A stretch of 64,000 nucleotides of DNA from positions 60,336 through 124,335 of the forward strand of contig JAHDFM010000007.1 in assembly GCA_020628165.1 (NCBI GenBank). The letters run 5' to 3'. This stretch comes from Bdellovibrionales bacterium (GTDB taxonomy: Bacteria; Bdellovibrionota; Bdellovibrionia; Bdellovibrionales; UBA1609). The position numbers and the translations under genes are program-made. Positions 21,099 to 30,621 of the stretch are shown in pieces; position 1 is the first letter of the stretch; each line of letters starts with the position of its first letter. Under the pieces are notes generated by a model that did not search any database, was not told the DNA's origin, and saw nothing but the letters and a program-made list of their open reading frames with translations.

Positions 21099-22571
21099 TT
21101 AAAATGTGGATTGCACTGCTTTTTGCCAGCTTGCTAATCTCTTTTTTCTTGCAGTGGCTGTCATCTTGTTGATGAAGACTTTTTCAGCTCTATTGATCAT
21201 TTCTAATTCTTTCTTACTTTTCCACAAACCAACACCAAGACCGGCTAAGTAAGCGGCGCCAGAAACTGTGGTTTCAATAGTTTTTGGTTTAATGATAGAG
21301 GTTCCTAAATAATCCGCTTGCAACTGTAAGAGTAAATTATTTTTAACAGCGCCTCCATCGACACGCAAATTTTTTAATTTTTTGCCAAGGTCGCTTGCCA
21401 TAGCTGATAAAATATCGACATTTTGTAAGGCCATAGCATCCAGTGTAGCTCTGGCAATGTGGTGCTTGTTACTTCCACGTGTTAGACCAATAATGGCTCC
21501 TCGAGCTTGAGGTTGCCAATGCGGAGAGCCTAGCCCCGTTAGTGCTGGAACAAACTCAACCCCCTCTGATGAGTCTACTTTTTTTGCAAGTCTTTCAATT
21601 TGATCGCTCGACTGAATTAGACCAAGCCCATCACGCAACCATTGCACTGCTGCCCCACAGATAAAAGCCCCTCCTTCAAGAGCATAAGTTGCATGTTGAT
21701 CACCCTTCAGCTTCCAGGCAACAGTCGTGAGTAAACCATGCTTGGAGAAAATTTTCTGTGCCCCTGTATTCATTAAAATGAAACTGCCCGTTCCAAAAGT
21801 GCACTTAGCTTCCCCTTGCTTGAAGGCCGTTTGTCCAAACAGAGCTGATTGTTGGTCACCAGCGACACCATGTATAGGTATACCATCTGGCAAACCGGGT
21901 ACACTTTTAGTCATTCCAAAAAGGTCATTCGAATTTTTAATTTCAGGCAAAACACTTTTGTTCACTTTAAAAACCTTTAAAAGATCATCATCCCAATTAA
22001 GTGTCGATAAGTTCATTAACGATGTTCTTGAGGCATTGCTGACATCGGTCACATGGTTTTGCCCTGAAGTGAGTTTCCAAATGAGATAGGTGTCTATATT
22101 TCCTGCGATGAGATTTTTTTTATTAGCCTTAGTGTTTTTTAACAACCAACTCAGTTTAGTGGCACTGAAGTAGGGATCTAAAACCAACCCTGTTTTTTTT
22201 TGGACCTGTTGTTCATAACCCTTTTTCTTGAGCTGATTGCAAATATTGGTGGTCCGACGACATTGCCAAACAATGGCATTGTAAGTTGGAGCTCCTGTTT
22301 TTTTATCCCATAAGAGGCAAGTCTCTCGTTGATTGGTAATACCTATGGAAACAATTTTTTTAGGATTCACTTTGCTTTTTTTAAGGACCTCTTTGATACA
22401 AGTAAGAACACTTTTCCATATGTCGTTTGGATTGTGTTCGACCCAACCAGGTTGTGGGTAGATTTGTTTAAACTCTTTATTTACAACCGACTTGATTTGC
22501 CCTCTTTGATTCACTAAAGCGACGGTGCTTCCAGTTGTTCCTTGATCGATTGCTAGTATGTAATTTGACAT
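21099..22571 (-). CDS. glpK: Glycerol kinase (start at ATG 22571)
   Basis: MSNYILAIDQGTTGSTVALVN, TNQRETCLLWDKKTG, GVAGDQQSALFGQ. Confidence 0.96.
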   Translation of the reverse strand: MSNYILAIDQGTTGSTVALVNQRGQIKSVVNKEFKQIYPQPGWVEHNPNDIWKSVLTCIKEVLKKSKVNPKKIVSIGITNQRETCLLWDKKTGAPTYNAIVWQCRRTTNICNQLKKKGYEQQVQKKTGLVLDPYFSATKLSWLLKNTKANKKNLIAGNIDTYLIWKLTSGQNHVTDVSNASRTSLMNLSTLNWDDDLLKVFKVNKSVLPEIKNSNDLFGMTKSVPGLPDGIPIHGVAGDQQSALFGQTAFKQGEAKCTFGTGSFILMNTGAQKIFSKHGLLTTVAWKLKGDQHATYALEGGAFICGAAVQWLRDGLGLIQSSDQIERLAKKVDSSEGVEFVPALTGLGSPHWQPQARGAIIGLTRGSNKHHIARATLDAMALQNVDILSAMASDLGKKLKNLRVDGGAVKNNLLLQLQADYLGTSIIKPKTIETTVSGAAYLAGLGVGLWKSKKELEMINRAEKVFINKMTATARKKRLASWQKAVQSTF

Positions 22572-23105
22572 GGAAATTTTCCTTTTATTTTTTTGTGTTT
22601 GTAAACTACCAATATTTACGTCCACAGCCAAAACAAATGTTGTTTGCTGTTGAGCTTAAATTTCTAAAATATTTTCAAAAAGATGGTTCAAATTCATACG
22701 ACTATGACCAGTTTAAATGAACAAATTTATTATATAGCGTTATTCTTTTTTGAAAACTATAATAGAGCAACCACAAACACTATAAACCCTTATGTGATAA
22801 GTTATATGTTAAATGTCTGGCCCACTCCCATTAGTCAGTCTTTATTATGTTATGTTAAGTTTCATCGTACTTAAAAAGTGAATGAATTTTCCATCAGCTC
22901 TAAAATCGTCACAAAATTAAATAGATTTACTTTATAAAATCATTGCACTCACATTTTGTATTTAGTCTAAAGTCCTAACAAAGTTTAAAAACTTGATGTA
23001 CTTGCTTGCAGTTTTGTTATCATGAACTATGTAGATCAAAGTCTTAAGACCAAAGTTTTGATTTGCAATTTAAAGCGACTTTGTTCGCTAAGGAGATAAA
23101 CAACA

Positions 23106-23129
23106 TATAACAAAATTTATTTTGTTATA
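23106..23129 (+). promoter_or_regulatory. Perfect inverted repeat abutting the aqpZ Shine-Dalgarno
   Basis: TATAACAAAA-TTTA-TTTTGTTATA followed by AGGAGGAG and ATG 23143. Confidence 0.6.
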
Positions 23130-23142
23130 AGGAGGAGAAATA

Positions 23143-23832
23143 ATGAGAAACTTTTTTGCAGAAACAATTGGGACTTTTTGGTTAGTCTTTGGAGGATGTG
23201 GAAGTGCTGTTTTAGCCGCTGCGTTCCCTGAGGTCGGCATTGGATTACTTGGAGTGTCCTTGGCCTTTGGTCTCACTGTTTTAACAATGGCCTACACCAT
23301 TGGGCACATCTCAGGCTGTCATCTAAATCCAGCTGTAACTATTGGACTAACAGTTGCTGGAAGATTTGATGCTAAGAATGTCCCTATGTACATCGGCGCT
23401 CAAGTTTTAGGTGCTATCATCGCTTCGGCAGCACTTTACTTTATTGCCAGTGGCAATGGAACTGATGTGTTGGCTGGTGGTTTTGCTTCGAATGGTTTTG
23501 GTGAACACTCACCGGGTAAATACTCAATGGCTTCAGGCTTCTTAATGGAAGTGATCATGACCATGGTTTTCCTGATTGTTATTCTAGGCGCAACTAGCAA
23601 AAGTGCTCCTGCAGGATTTGCACCTATTGCTATTGGTTTGGCTTTAACTTTAATTCACTTAGTGAGCATTCCAATCACTAACACGTCTGTGAACCCAGCG
23701 AGATCAACGGGCCCAGCCCTTTTTGTTCAAGATTGGGCCATCGGACAATTATGGCTTTTCTGGGTCGCCCCAATCATAGGTGCCGTAATAGCCGGACTAA
23801 TTTCAAAAGCAATCATGGATCCGAAGGGTTAG
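23143..23832 (+). CDS. aqpZ: Aquaporin Z-type MIP channel
   Basis: [16 protein letters not shown] and [18 protein letters not shown] boxes; NPARS rather than GlpF-type NPARD. Confidence 0.92.
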   Translation: MRNFFAETIGTFWLVFGGCGSAVLAAAFPEVGIGLLGVSLAFGLTVLTMAYTIGHISGCHLNPAVTIGLTVAGRFDAKNVPMYIGAQVLGAIIASAALYFIASGNGTDVLAGGFASNGFGEHSPGKYSMASGFLMEVIMTMVFLIVILGATSKSAPAGFAPIAIGLALTLIHLVSIPITNTSVNPARSTGPALFVQDWAIGQLWLFWVAPIIGAVIAGLISKAIMDPKG

Positions 23833-23950
23833 CCGTAGTAACCCCGAAGGGTTTACGTTAGGCGATAAAAACAAAACAAATTTTTAAGACGTGCTGTCCC
23901 CATTGGACAGCGCGGATTCAAAATTTACCCATTCCTCAGCAAACTCCAAA
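23828..23950 (+). repeat. Two-hairpin repeat element, copy 1
   Basis: GTTAGCCGTAGTAACCCCGAAGGGTTTACGTTAGGCGATA...GTGCTGTCCCCATTGGACAGCGC...TCAAAATTTACCC; near-identical inverted copy at 25630-25721. Confidence 0.8.
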
Positions 23951-24004
23951 ATTAACGAAGGACCACTAAAAAAAACTAACTCTCTAAAGATTAACCATGA
24001 TTAA

Positions 24005-24045
24005 CCGTCCCCATTGGACAGTGCAGCTTCAAAATTTACCCTTTC
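24005..24045 (+). repeat. Two-hairpin repeat element, partial copy 2 (second hairpin only)
   Basis: cgtccccattggacagtgcagcttcaaaatttaccctttcc. Confidence 0.7.
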
Positions 24046-24063
24046 CCAAGACCAGAAAAAAAC

Positions 24064-24258
24064 TCACCCACCCTGCTCAGGCACATCTGCAGCAATAAAC
24101 TCTATCAAAGAACGCCACTTTTCGGTCAACACGCCAGGACTGTCAGAGTTTCGGCTAACTAAGCCACTAGAGATCATCAGCGCTACGGTCACAGCAACTA
24201 TTAGAATTAATACATATTCGACAACGATTTGTCCCTTTTCAGATTGACCTTGGCTCAT
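24064..24258 (-). CDS. Flp/class III-like prepilin (short)
   Basis: MSQGQSEKGQIVVEYVLILIVAVTVALMISSGL: short charged leader, G, then VEY and a hydrophobic helix. Confidence 0.5.
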   Translation of the reverse strand: MSQGQSEKGQIVVEYVLILIVAVTVALMISSGLVSRNSDSPGVLTEKWRSLIEFIAADVPEQGG

Positions 24259-24313
24259 GCTACAAATAGTTTACCACTCTATGAATCAGGCTGAAAGCAA
24301 AACATTATTAACC

Positions 24314-24850
24314 ATGAAAATCACGGCCATTACCATTATACTCGCCATCGTGTTTAGCCTGATGTACTTATCTAAAAAAAATAATAGCCAGAATATCACT
24401 CGTTTTTCTGAGCCAGCCAAACCAGACATTGCAAAACTCAGTCAAGCCTACCCCTTAGGCTCTCTTAACCTCAAAAATGAAAATTTCGCTCAGCTCATCG
24501 GAGGATCACCGACGACATTTATTAGCTACTGGGCCACCTGGTGTGAGCCTTGCAAAGTAGAGATTCCAGCACTCATCAAGCTGCAAAAACAATTGCCAAA
24601 TAACCAACTTATCTTTGTTAATGTCGATAGCAGTGATAACAAAAACAAAGCCCAAGCTTTTTGGGACTCTCTCAATGTTTCCGAAACAACTTATTACATG
24701 CCTGCAGAAAAGGTTTTCTCTTACAGCGTTGCTCTGCCCTATCATCAAGTTTTTGTAAATAAAAACCTGGTGTCTCACTTTTATGGAGAGCTGTTAAATA
24801 ATGAACTTAAGGTCGTAGAATTTTTAAATGACTTAACTCAAGTGAAGTAA
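24314..24850 (+). CDS. TlpA-like membrane-anchored thiol-disulfide oxidoreductase (start uncertain: 24257, 24281 or 24314)
   Basis: N-terminal TM MKITAITIILAIVFSLMYL; SYWATWCEPCKVEIPAL active site. Confidence 0.85.
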   Translation: MKITAITIILAIVFSLMYLSKKNNSQNITRFSEPAKPDIAKLSQAYPLGSLNLKNENFAQLIGGSPTTFISYWATWCEPCKVEIPALIKLQKQLPNNQLIFVNVDSSDNKNKAQAFWDSLNVSETTYYMPAEKVFSYSVALPYHQVFVNKNLVSHFYGELLNNELKVVEFLNDLTQVK

Positions 24851-25273
24851 GAAGTCTTTTTTAAAATTATCATGAATGATTTGATTTTCACCCATCACCC
24901 AATTTTTGCAAATGAAAGATAAGTAAGGTTCAAACAGAACGATAGCATGTTTAACTTCTTCTGAGTTAAACCCAACTACATAATCAAAACCAAATGGAGT
25001 GATAAAAATCTTTTCAAGGTCTCCTTTTGGTTGCTTTAACTGTTTCTCAGCATGATTTGGGTACATAAAAAAATAAGCCATCCGTTTTCTGACTTTATAA
25101 AGCTTTTTAATCTCTTTAGAGTAGCTTTTAAAGGTCGTTGTAAAGTGATGAAAAAGTTCAAGTGCAGTCTGCTCTTGATATTGAGCAAAGTAGAGACGAA
25201 ACGGACCATCAAAAATAGCCCCATCAAAGCTCTCGCTATAATAACGGCAATCGACAATGTAACTCTTTTCCAT
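24833..25273 (-). CDS. Hypothetical protein
   Basis: 146-aa ORF, convergent with and overlapping the tlpA-like gene by 18 nt. Confidence 0.55.
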   Translation of the reverse strand: MEKSYIVDCRYYSESFDGAIFDGPFRLYFAQYQEQTALELFHHFTTTFKSYSKEIKKLYKVRKRMAYFFMYPNHAEKQLKQPKGDLEKIFITPFGFDYVVGFNSEEVKHAIVLFEPYLSFICKNWVMGENQIIHDNFKKDFLLHLS

Positions 25274-25338
25274 ACCTAAATGTTAGTCAGAGAAAGCCAG
25301 ATTTGAAATAATAATAAATAAAACAAGAGGATCGTCTA

Positions 25339-25440
25339 GTTAGCCACAATAAAGCCGAAGGCTTTATGTTTGTGGCGATATACAAAAAGTAAATTTTTAA
25401 GAAGCGCTGTCCCCACTGGACAGTGCGGCTTCAAAATTTA
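25339..25440 (+). repeat. Two-hairpin repeat element, copy 3
   Basis: GTTAGCCACAATAAAGCCGAAGGCTTTATGTTTGTGGCGATA then GAAGCGCTGTCCCCACTGGACAGTGCGGCTTC. Confidence 0.8.
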
Positions 25441-25621
25441 TCATTTCCTTTGCAAACCACAAAACTGGCTTAAAACCACCAAATCAAAAACAAATTTACC
25501 AGAAATTAACCACAATACCCCCAAAGTTTCTAAGTTATGCAAACCACCAAAAATAAACCATCTAGAAACTAGATCTCTTTGTAGTTGCTTTCGGTCGTAT
25601 TGTGGTTTGCAAAGATAAGGT

Positions 25622-25721
25622 TAAATTTTGAAGCTGCACTGTCCAGTGAGGACAGCGCTTCTTTAAAATTTGTTTTGTTTTTATCGCCTAACGTAACCCC
25701 TCTGGGGTTACTACGGCTAAC
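25622..25721 (-). repeat. Two-hairpin repeat element, copy 4 (inverted)
   Basis: Reverse complement: GTTAGCCGTAGTAACCCCAGAGGGGTTACGTTAGGCGATAAAAACAAAACAAATTTTAAAGAAGCGCTGTCCTCACTGGACAGTGCAGCTTCAAAATTTAA. Confidence 0.8.
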
Positions 25722-25730
25722 TATGGCTAA

Positions 25731-26972
25731 TTATAAACGCCCAAAATAAACCTTCTTCACCGGATGATATCCCACACTGTAAAAAAGCTTGTCATAATCA
25801 TCATCAAGCACAACAAAATGGGCATCCTTACCTTCCGTCAACGAACCCAAGCGATCCCCAAATCCAATAGCATGAGCTGCATTCAAAGTGTAAGCCACCA
25901 AAACCTCCGGTAAAGTCATTTGCATATTAAGACGGGCCAACACTCCTACAAACGACAAATCCTGACTTGGCGAAGAGCCCGGGTTAAAATCTGTCGCCAG
26001 TGCGACTCTAACCCCAGCATCTAGCATCTTACGAGCTGGCGGGTATTTCATTTTTAAATAAAAATCAGCCACAGGTAGTAAAACCGCAGTCGTATCACAT
26101 GCAGCCAATGTTTTTATCCCTGAACTATCGATACACACCAAATGATCTAAAGATTGCAGTCGATTAAAATGGCAAAGTTTTTTAATGGCTCTAGAGTTAG
26201 TGAGTTGGTCAACATGAGAGGTCAACGGAATCTGTTCGTTGCTTAAATACTCAAAGTATTTACAAACTTGTTCTGCCGAAAAATAACCTTTTTCTAAAAA
26301 AACATCTGCCCGGTCGATCAACCCTTTTTGGATGAGCTTGGGCAACATATGGTTCAGCACAGACTCCATATAGTCATCGTAATTTTTGTAGTCATTAGGA
26401 CATGCGTGAGGCCCTAGAAAAGTTGCAACCGTGTTAATGCTTTTATTGCTTTTAATCACCTCAAGCATTTTCATTTCAGTTTTTAAATTTAAACCATAAC
26501 CCGATTTAATTTCTAAGAGACTCACTCCTTGATCTAAAAAAAATTGGACTCTCTTTTGTAAAGACTCACTTAACTTAGACGATGAAGCCTTTCTCGTTTG
26601 CTTCACGGTTGATTTGATACCACCACCTTGTTGAGCAATTTGTTGATATGTAACACCTTGGTTGCGCAACTCAAATTCATTTTGCCTATCTCCGGCAAAA
26701 ACTGAGTGAGTGTGTGACTCTATAAAACTTGGCATGATTTGATGCCCACCTAAATCAATCTCTTTGATTTTTTTAATTGGTAGATCTAATTTTTTGAATA
26801 GCTGTGGCGATAATGTCTTTTCTTTGCCGATCCAAACAATTTTATTTTTTGAAACAATCATAGCGGCATTTTTGAGAGGCGATAAATCTTGCTCTTGGAT
26901 ATGTCGACCACTTTTTTTGTTGGCTTTTTTTAATGTGAGAGCAATATCAATATTTCTGTATAACTTTAGCAT
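25731..26972 (-). CDS. hutI: Imidazolonepropionase
   Basis: MPSFIESHTHSVFAGDRQNEFELR, SGYGLNLKTEMKMLEVI, ATDFNPGSSPS. Confidence 0.95.
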   Translation of the reverse strand: MLKLYRNIDIALTLKKANKKSGRHIQEQDLSPLKNAAMIVSKNKIVWIGKEKTLSPQLFKKLDLPIKKIKEIDLGGHQIMPSFIESHTHSVFAGDRQNEFELRNQGVTYQQIAQQGGGIKSTVKQTRKASSSKLSESLQKRVQFFLDQGVSLLEIKSGYGLNLKTEMKMLEVIKSNKSINTVATFLGPHACPNDYKNYDDYMESVLNHMLPKLIQKGLIDRADVFLEKGYFSAEQVCKYFEYLSNEQIPLTSHVDQLTNSRAIKKLCHFNRLQSLDHLVCIDSSGIKTLAACDTTAVLLPVADFYLKMKYPPARKMLDAGVRVALATDFNPGSSPSQDLSFVGVLARLNMQMTLPEVLVAYTLNAAHAIGFGDRLGSLTEGKDAHFVVLDDDYDKLFYSVGYHPVKKVYFGRL

Positions 26973-27211
26973 AAAACCTCTAAATGATTCTGTTTTTATT
27001 AAAGCTAAAAAGATTTACCACAAGAAGCAAGTGGCTTTGCTATATCAGAAGGGCGTTCTGTTTTAACGGATCTAAGATGAACCAAGAAAGATCTCTTATA
27101 ACGCTAAATCTACAGTCTTATTGTAATGATAAATATTTCAAGCTCGATGTTATTTTGAATTTATTTTGTTATTATAGTGGTTTAACTCATTACCAGTAGG
27201 TTTGTTTAACA

Positions 27212-28876
27212 ATGTTTGTCCGATTTATATTGATAGCTTTCATCATTTTTCAGGCACCTACCATCACTTTTGCAAACCCCTTTGGAGATTCTCTCGAAGC
27301 CAAATCACAAAGACTTCTTTTAGAAAATTATGACTCTCTTCTCACTACAGCTCAGCTACTGGCTACTCAATTGCATTTAACAAATAACACTGAAAGCCCT
27401 GATCTAAGAAGAAATCTCAGTTTTTATTTCACGCAAAATCTTTTTTATGACTTTCTGTTAAGTACTGAATATTCCAATGCCGAATTTTCAAATCAATTCC
27501 AAGAAACTTTTGATCGAGAATTTTTAGCTGCTCTTCAGTCAACAAATCCGATGACCAACGGCACATCAATAGCCCTGGTCAGTCAAATATATACTGAGTT
27601 GCAAAAAGTTTCTGAATTGCCTCTATTTGAAATGTATTTTGAAAATGACAAAGAACTTCAACATGTTTTGGACCAAACCCTTTTACCTGACTGGTTGAAA
27701 TTGTTAATTCGTACTATTTTTAAAAAATGTGCTATTACCCATCCCGATAATAATGAAACTAAACATCTGTTTTTTAGAAAATATCTCAATAAGTTTTCCC
27801 AGTTTGAATGGGGGCATATCGCATTTCAACTTTTTAAAAGCATTCGCACGACTACTTTCACTGCCGTTGATACCCATTGGGGTGTTTTAAAACCAGAGCT
27901 TAAATACGGGCTCGGTGTGAGTTTGGCAGAAACTGGTAACGGTCTAGAAATACTCTCGTCAGAAAACCCACTCTTGAAGGAAGGGGACATCATAGTTAGC
28001 TTTGGTGACATTAACGGAGGACCTCAGTATGTGACTAACGATCACCTTGATAACCTCAACGGATACCAACACGTGGCAGATCACTTACACTCTATAGATT
28101 CACAATTAATTCAACTCACTGTGCAAAGGGATGAAAGAACTCTCAGTTTTAATCTTATGAGAAGCTCTGCTCGACTCGCCAAAATCCAAACTTCGACCAA
28201 TGTTCCTCGTCAGAGTGATATTTCTTACCCTGAAAGCCATGTCATTCAGCTTAATAATTTAGTTCTTGAGGAAAATATTTACAGTCAAACTTTAAAACAA
28301 CTGGAACAAATAAAAAATACTAACAGTCAAAATGTCATCATTGACCTCCGGGGCAATCCCGGTGGAAAGCTCGATGATACAGTCGAATTTCTTTCATCTC
28401 TCATCACACAGTTTGATTCCTTTGTGACAACAAACTCATTCATCCCTGGCTTTGATAATAAGACATACCTTAGGAGAGCGTCTAACTACGACTTTTCAGA
28501 TTTCAATTATATCGTGCTCATTGACCACAACACGGCCAGTGCTGCTGAAATCGTAGCTGGTCTATTACAGATGGCTGGAGCCAAAGTCATTGGAGCCAGT
28601 GCAAGCTACGGCAAAGGCTCAGTGCAAAATGCAATAGATCTTGAAGCCACAAGCTTTAAACAGGTTTTTCTTGCCAGTGAGTTTGATCCTGGCGTCCAAG
28701 TAAAACTCACAACTCACGAGTACTTGATTGGAGAGTCGCGAGCTAAAGTTGATAACGTTGGCATTCAGCCGGATCTGTTAGTGGACGATATTTCTAAAGT
28801 GGATTTTTATGAAGAGTTCAGTAAAATGAACCAAGAGCCCAACTCCAATGCAAACTTTTGCTCTGATGAAATTTGA
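27212..28876 (+). CDS. S41-family (C-terminal processing/tail-specific) peptidase with PDZ-like region
   Basis: Signal peptide; VIIDLRGNPGGKLDDTVEF, DHNTASAAEIVAGLLQ, GASASYGKGSVQNAI. Confidence 0.88.
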   Translation: MFVRFILIAFIIFQAPTITFANPFGDSLEAKSQRLLLENYDSLLTTAQLLATQLHLTNNTESPDLRRNLSFYFTQNLFYDFLLSTEYSNAEFSNQFQETFDREFLAALQSTNPMTNGTSIALVSQIYTELQKVSELPLFEMYFENDKELQHVLDQTLLPDWLKLLIRTIFKKCAITHPDNNETKHLFFRKYLNKFSQFEWGHIAFQLFKSIRTTTFTAVDTHWGVLKPELKYGLGVSLAETGNGLEILSSENPLLKEGDIIVSFGDINGGPQYVTNDHLDNLNGYQHVADHLHSIDSQLIQLTVQRDERTLSFNLMRSSARLAKIQTSTNVPRQSDISYPESHVIQLNNLVLEENIYSQTLKQLEQIKNTNSQNVIIDLRGNPGGKLDDTVEFLSSLITQFDSFVTTNSFIPGFDNKTYLRRASNYDFSDFNYIVLIDHNTASAAEIVAGLLQMAGAKVIGASASYGKGSVQNAIDLEATSFKQVFLASEFDPGVQVKLTTHEYLIGESRAKVDNVGIQPDLLVDDISKVDFYEEFSKMNQEPNSNANFCSDEI

Positions 28877-28974
28877 CTTTTATAAAGTTTAATTTTTAAA
28901 AATGAAATCTGTATTGTTCAATCATTTTTAAGCACTCATGATCTTATTAATAAAGAAACATGAGCGCATATAAT

Positions 28975-30621
28975 TTAAATCCACAAAGATTTAACATCTT
29001 TTTTTCGAGCCATATCCACTGACTCTTCATAGCCCGCATCTATGTGGCGGAACAAGCCCATGGCAGGGTCCGTGTTAAGAACTCGCTCTAAACGTTTAGA
29101 GGCTGCCTCTGTGCCATCAGCAACAACAACCTGTCCTGCATGTATAGAGTAGCCCATACCAACGCCGCCACCATGATGTAAGCTCACCCAGGTCGCACCA
29201 CTGGCCACATTGGCCATGGCGTTAAGGATTGGCCAATCAGCAACCGCGTCAGAGCCGTCTTTCATAGCTTCTGTTTCACGGTTCGGAGAAGCGACGGATC
29301 CGCAATCAAGATGATCTCTTCCAATTGCAAGTGGAGCTTTCACTTTACCCTCTTTAACAAGCTGATTAAAGACAAGCCCGGCTTGTGCTCGTTCGCCGTA
29401 TTCAAGCCAACATATCCTAGATGGTAGTCCTTGAAACTGAATGCGCTCCTGAGCCATGTCTAGCCAATTGATCAAATGTTTTTTGTGCGGGAAAAGTTCG
29501 CGCAAAGCATCGTCAGTGACTTTGATATCATTAGGGTCACCCGACAAAGCCACCCAACGGAACGGGCCACTGCCTTTGCAAAAAAGTGGTCGAATGTACT
29601 CGGGGACAAATCCAGGAATGTTAAAGGCCTCTTCAACACCAACCGATTGGGCCATAGCGCGAATGTTGTTGCCGTAATCAAAGGTGATCGCACCTTTTTT
29701 TTGCATTTCAAGCATTCCGTTCACATGATCAGCCATGGATTGGATTGCCAGTTTCATGTGTTTGTCTGGCTCATTTTCTCTTAATTTATCTGCCGCTTCT
29801 ATTGAATAACCTTTAGGTATGTAGCCCTTTAAAGGATCATGAGCCGATGTTTGATCCGTCAAAATGTCTGGTAAAAAGTTTTTGTCCATCAATTGATGAA
29901 TCACTTCTGCCATGTTGCCACACAAAGCTACTGACTTTGCCACTCCGTCTTTTTTATATTGAGCAATTCTTGCGATGGCATCATCAATGTTGTCAGCTTG
30001 TTCATCGACGTAGCCGGTTTCTAAGCGACGGTTGATCCTATGTTGATCAACCTCTACAGCAAGAACACAAGCGCCAGCAAAAACTCCTGCCAGTGGCTGA
30101 GCCCCCCCCATTCCACCAAGACCCGCAGTTAAAATAGAGCGTCCTTTTAAGTCGCCACCAAAATGCCTACGGCCAGCTTCAACAAAAGTTTCGTAAGTTC
30201 CCTGAATGATGCCTTGAGTACCGATGTAAATCCAAGACCCAGCCGTCATTTGGCCATACATCATTAAGCCTTTTTTATCGAGCTCATCAAACACTTCCCA
30301 GTTAGCCCACTTAGGCACCAAATTGGAATTTGCCAAAAGCACCCTTGGGGCATCGTTGTGGGTTTTTAAAATCCCAATGGGTTTTCCGGACTGAACTAGT
30401 AAAGTCTCGTCATCTTCTAAATCTTTGAGAGCCAATAAGATCTTATCAAAACACTCCCAGTTACGAGCCGCTTTACCACGTCCACCGTAAACTATGAGCT
30501 CATCAGGCTCTTCGGCAACATCTGGACTCAAATTGTGTTGAATCATTCTGTAAGCGGCTTCTTGTAGCCAACCTTTGCAATTTAACTCTAGCCCAGTGGG
30601 CGGTGTCACTTTTTTTACCAT
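28975..30621 (-). CDS. hutU: Urocanate hydratase
   Basis: [59 protein letters not shown]. Confidence 0.97.
   Translation of the reverse strand: MVKKVTPPTGLELNCKGWLQEAAYRMIQHNLSPDVAEEPDELIVYGGRGKAARNWECFDKILLALKDLEDDETLLVQSGKPIGILKTHNDAPRVLLANSNLVPKWANWEVFDELDKKGLMMYGQMTAGSWIYIGTQGIIQGTYETFVEAGRRHFGGDLKGRSILTAGLGGMGGAQPLAGVFAGACVLAVEVDQHRINRRLETGYVDEQADNIDDAIARIAQYKKDGVAKSVALCGNMAEVIHQLMDKNFLPDILTDQTSAHDPLKGYIPKGYSIEAADKLRENEPDKHMKLAIQSMADHVNGMLEMQKKGAITFDYGNNIRAMAQSVGVEEAFNIPGFVPEYIRPLFCKGSGPFRWVALSGDPNDIKVTDDALRELFPHKKHLINWLDMAQERIQFQGLPSRICWLEYGERAQAGLVFNQLVKEGKVKAPLAIGRDHLDCGSVASPNRETEAMKDGSDAVADWPILNAMANVASGATWVSLHHGGGVGMGYSIHAGQVVVADGTEAASKRLERVLNTDPAMGLFRHIDAGYEESVDMARKKDVKSLWI

Noticed and set aside
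25370-25618. 82-aa ORF between repeat copies 3 and 4
   Set aside because: Lies across the inverted-repeat element; composition follows the repeat, not a protein.
23828-25721. Integron attC interpretation of the GTTAGCC/GTTAGGC hairpins
   Set aside because: GTTAGGC fits the GTTRRRY core, but stems are short, the partner core does not fit cleanly, and no integron integrase is in the window. A genome search for intI would settle it.
29456-29784. Plus-strand ORFs inside hutU
   Set aside because: Antisense shadows of a strongly supported housekeeping gene.
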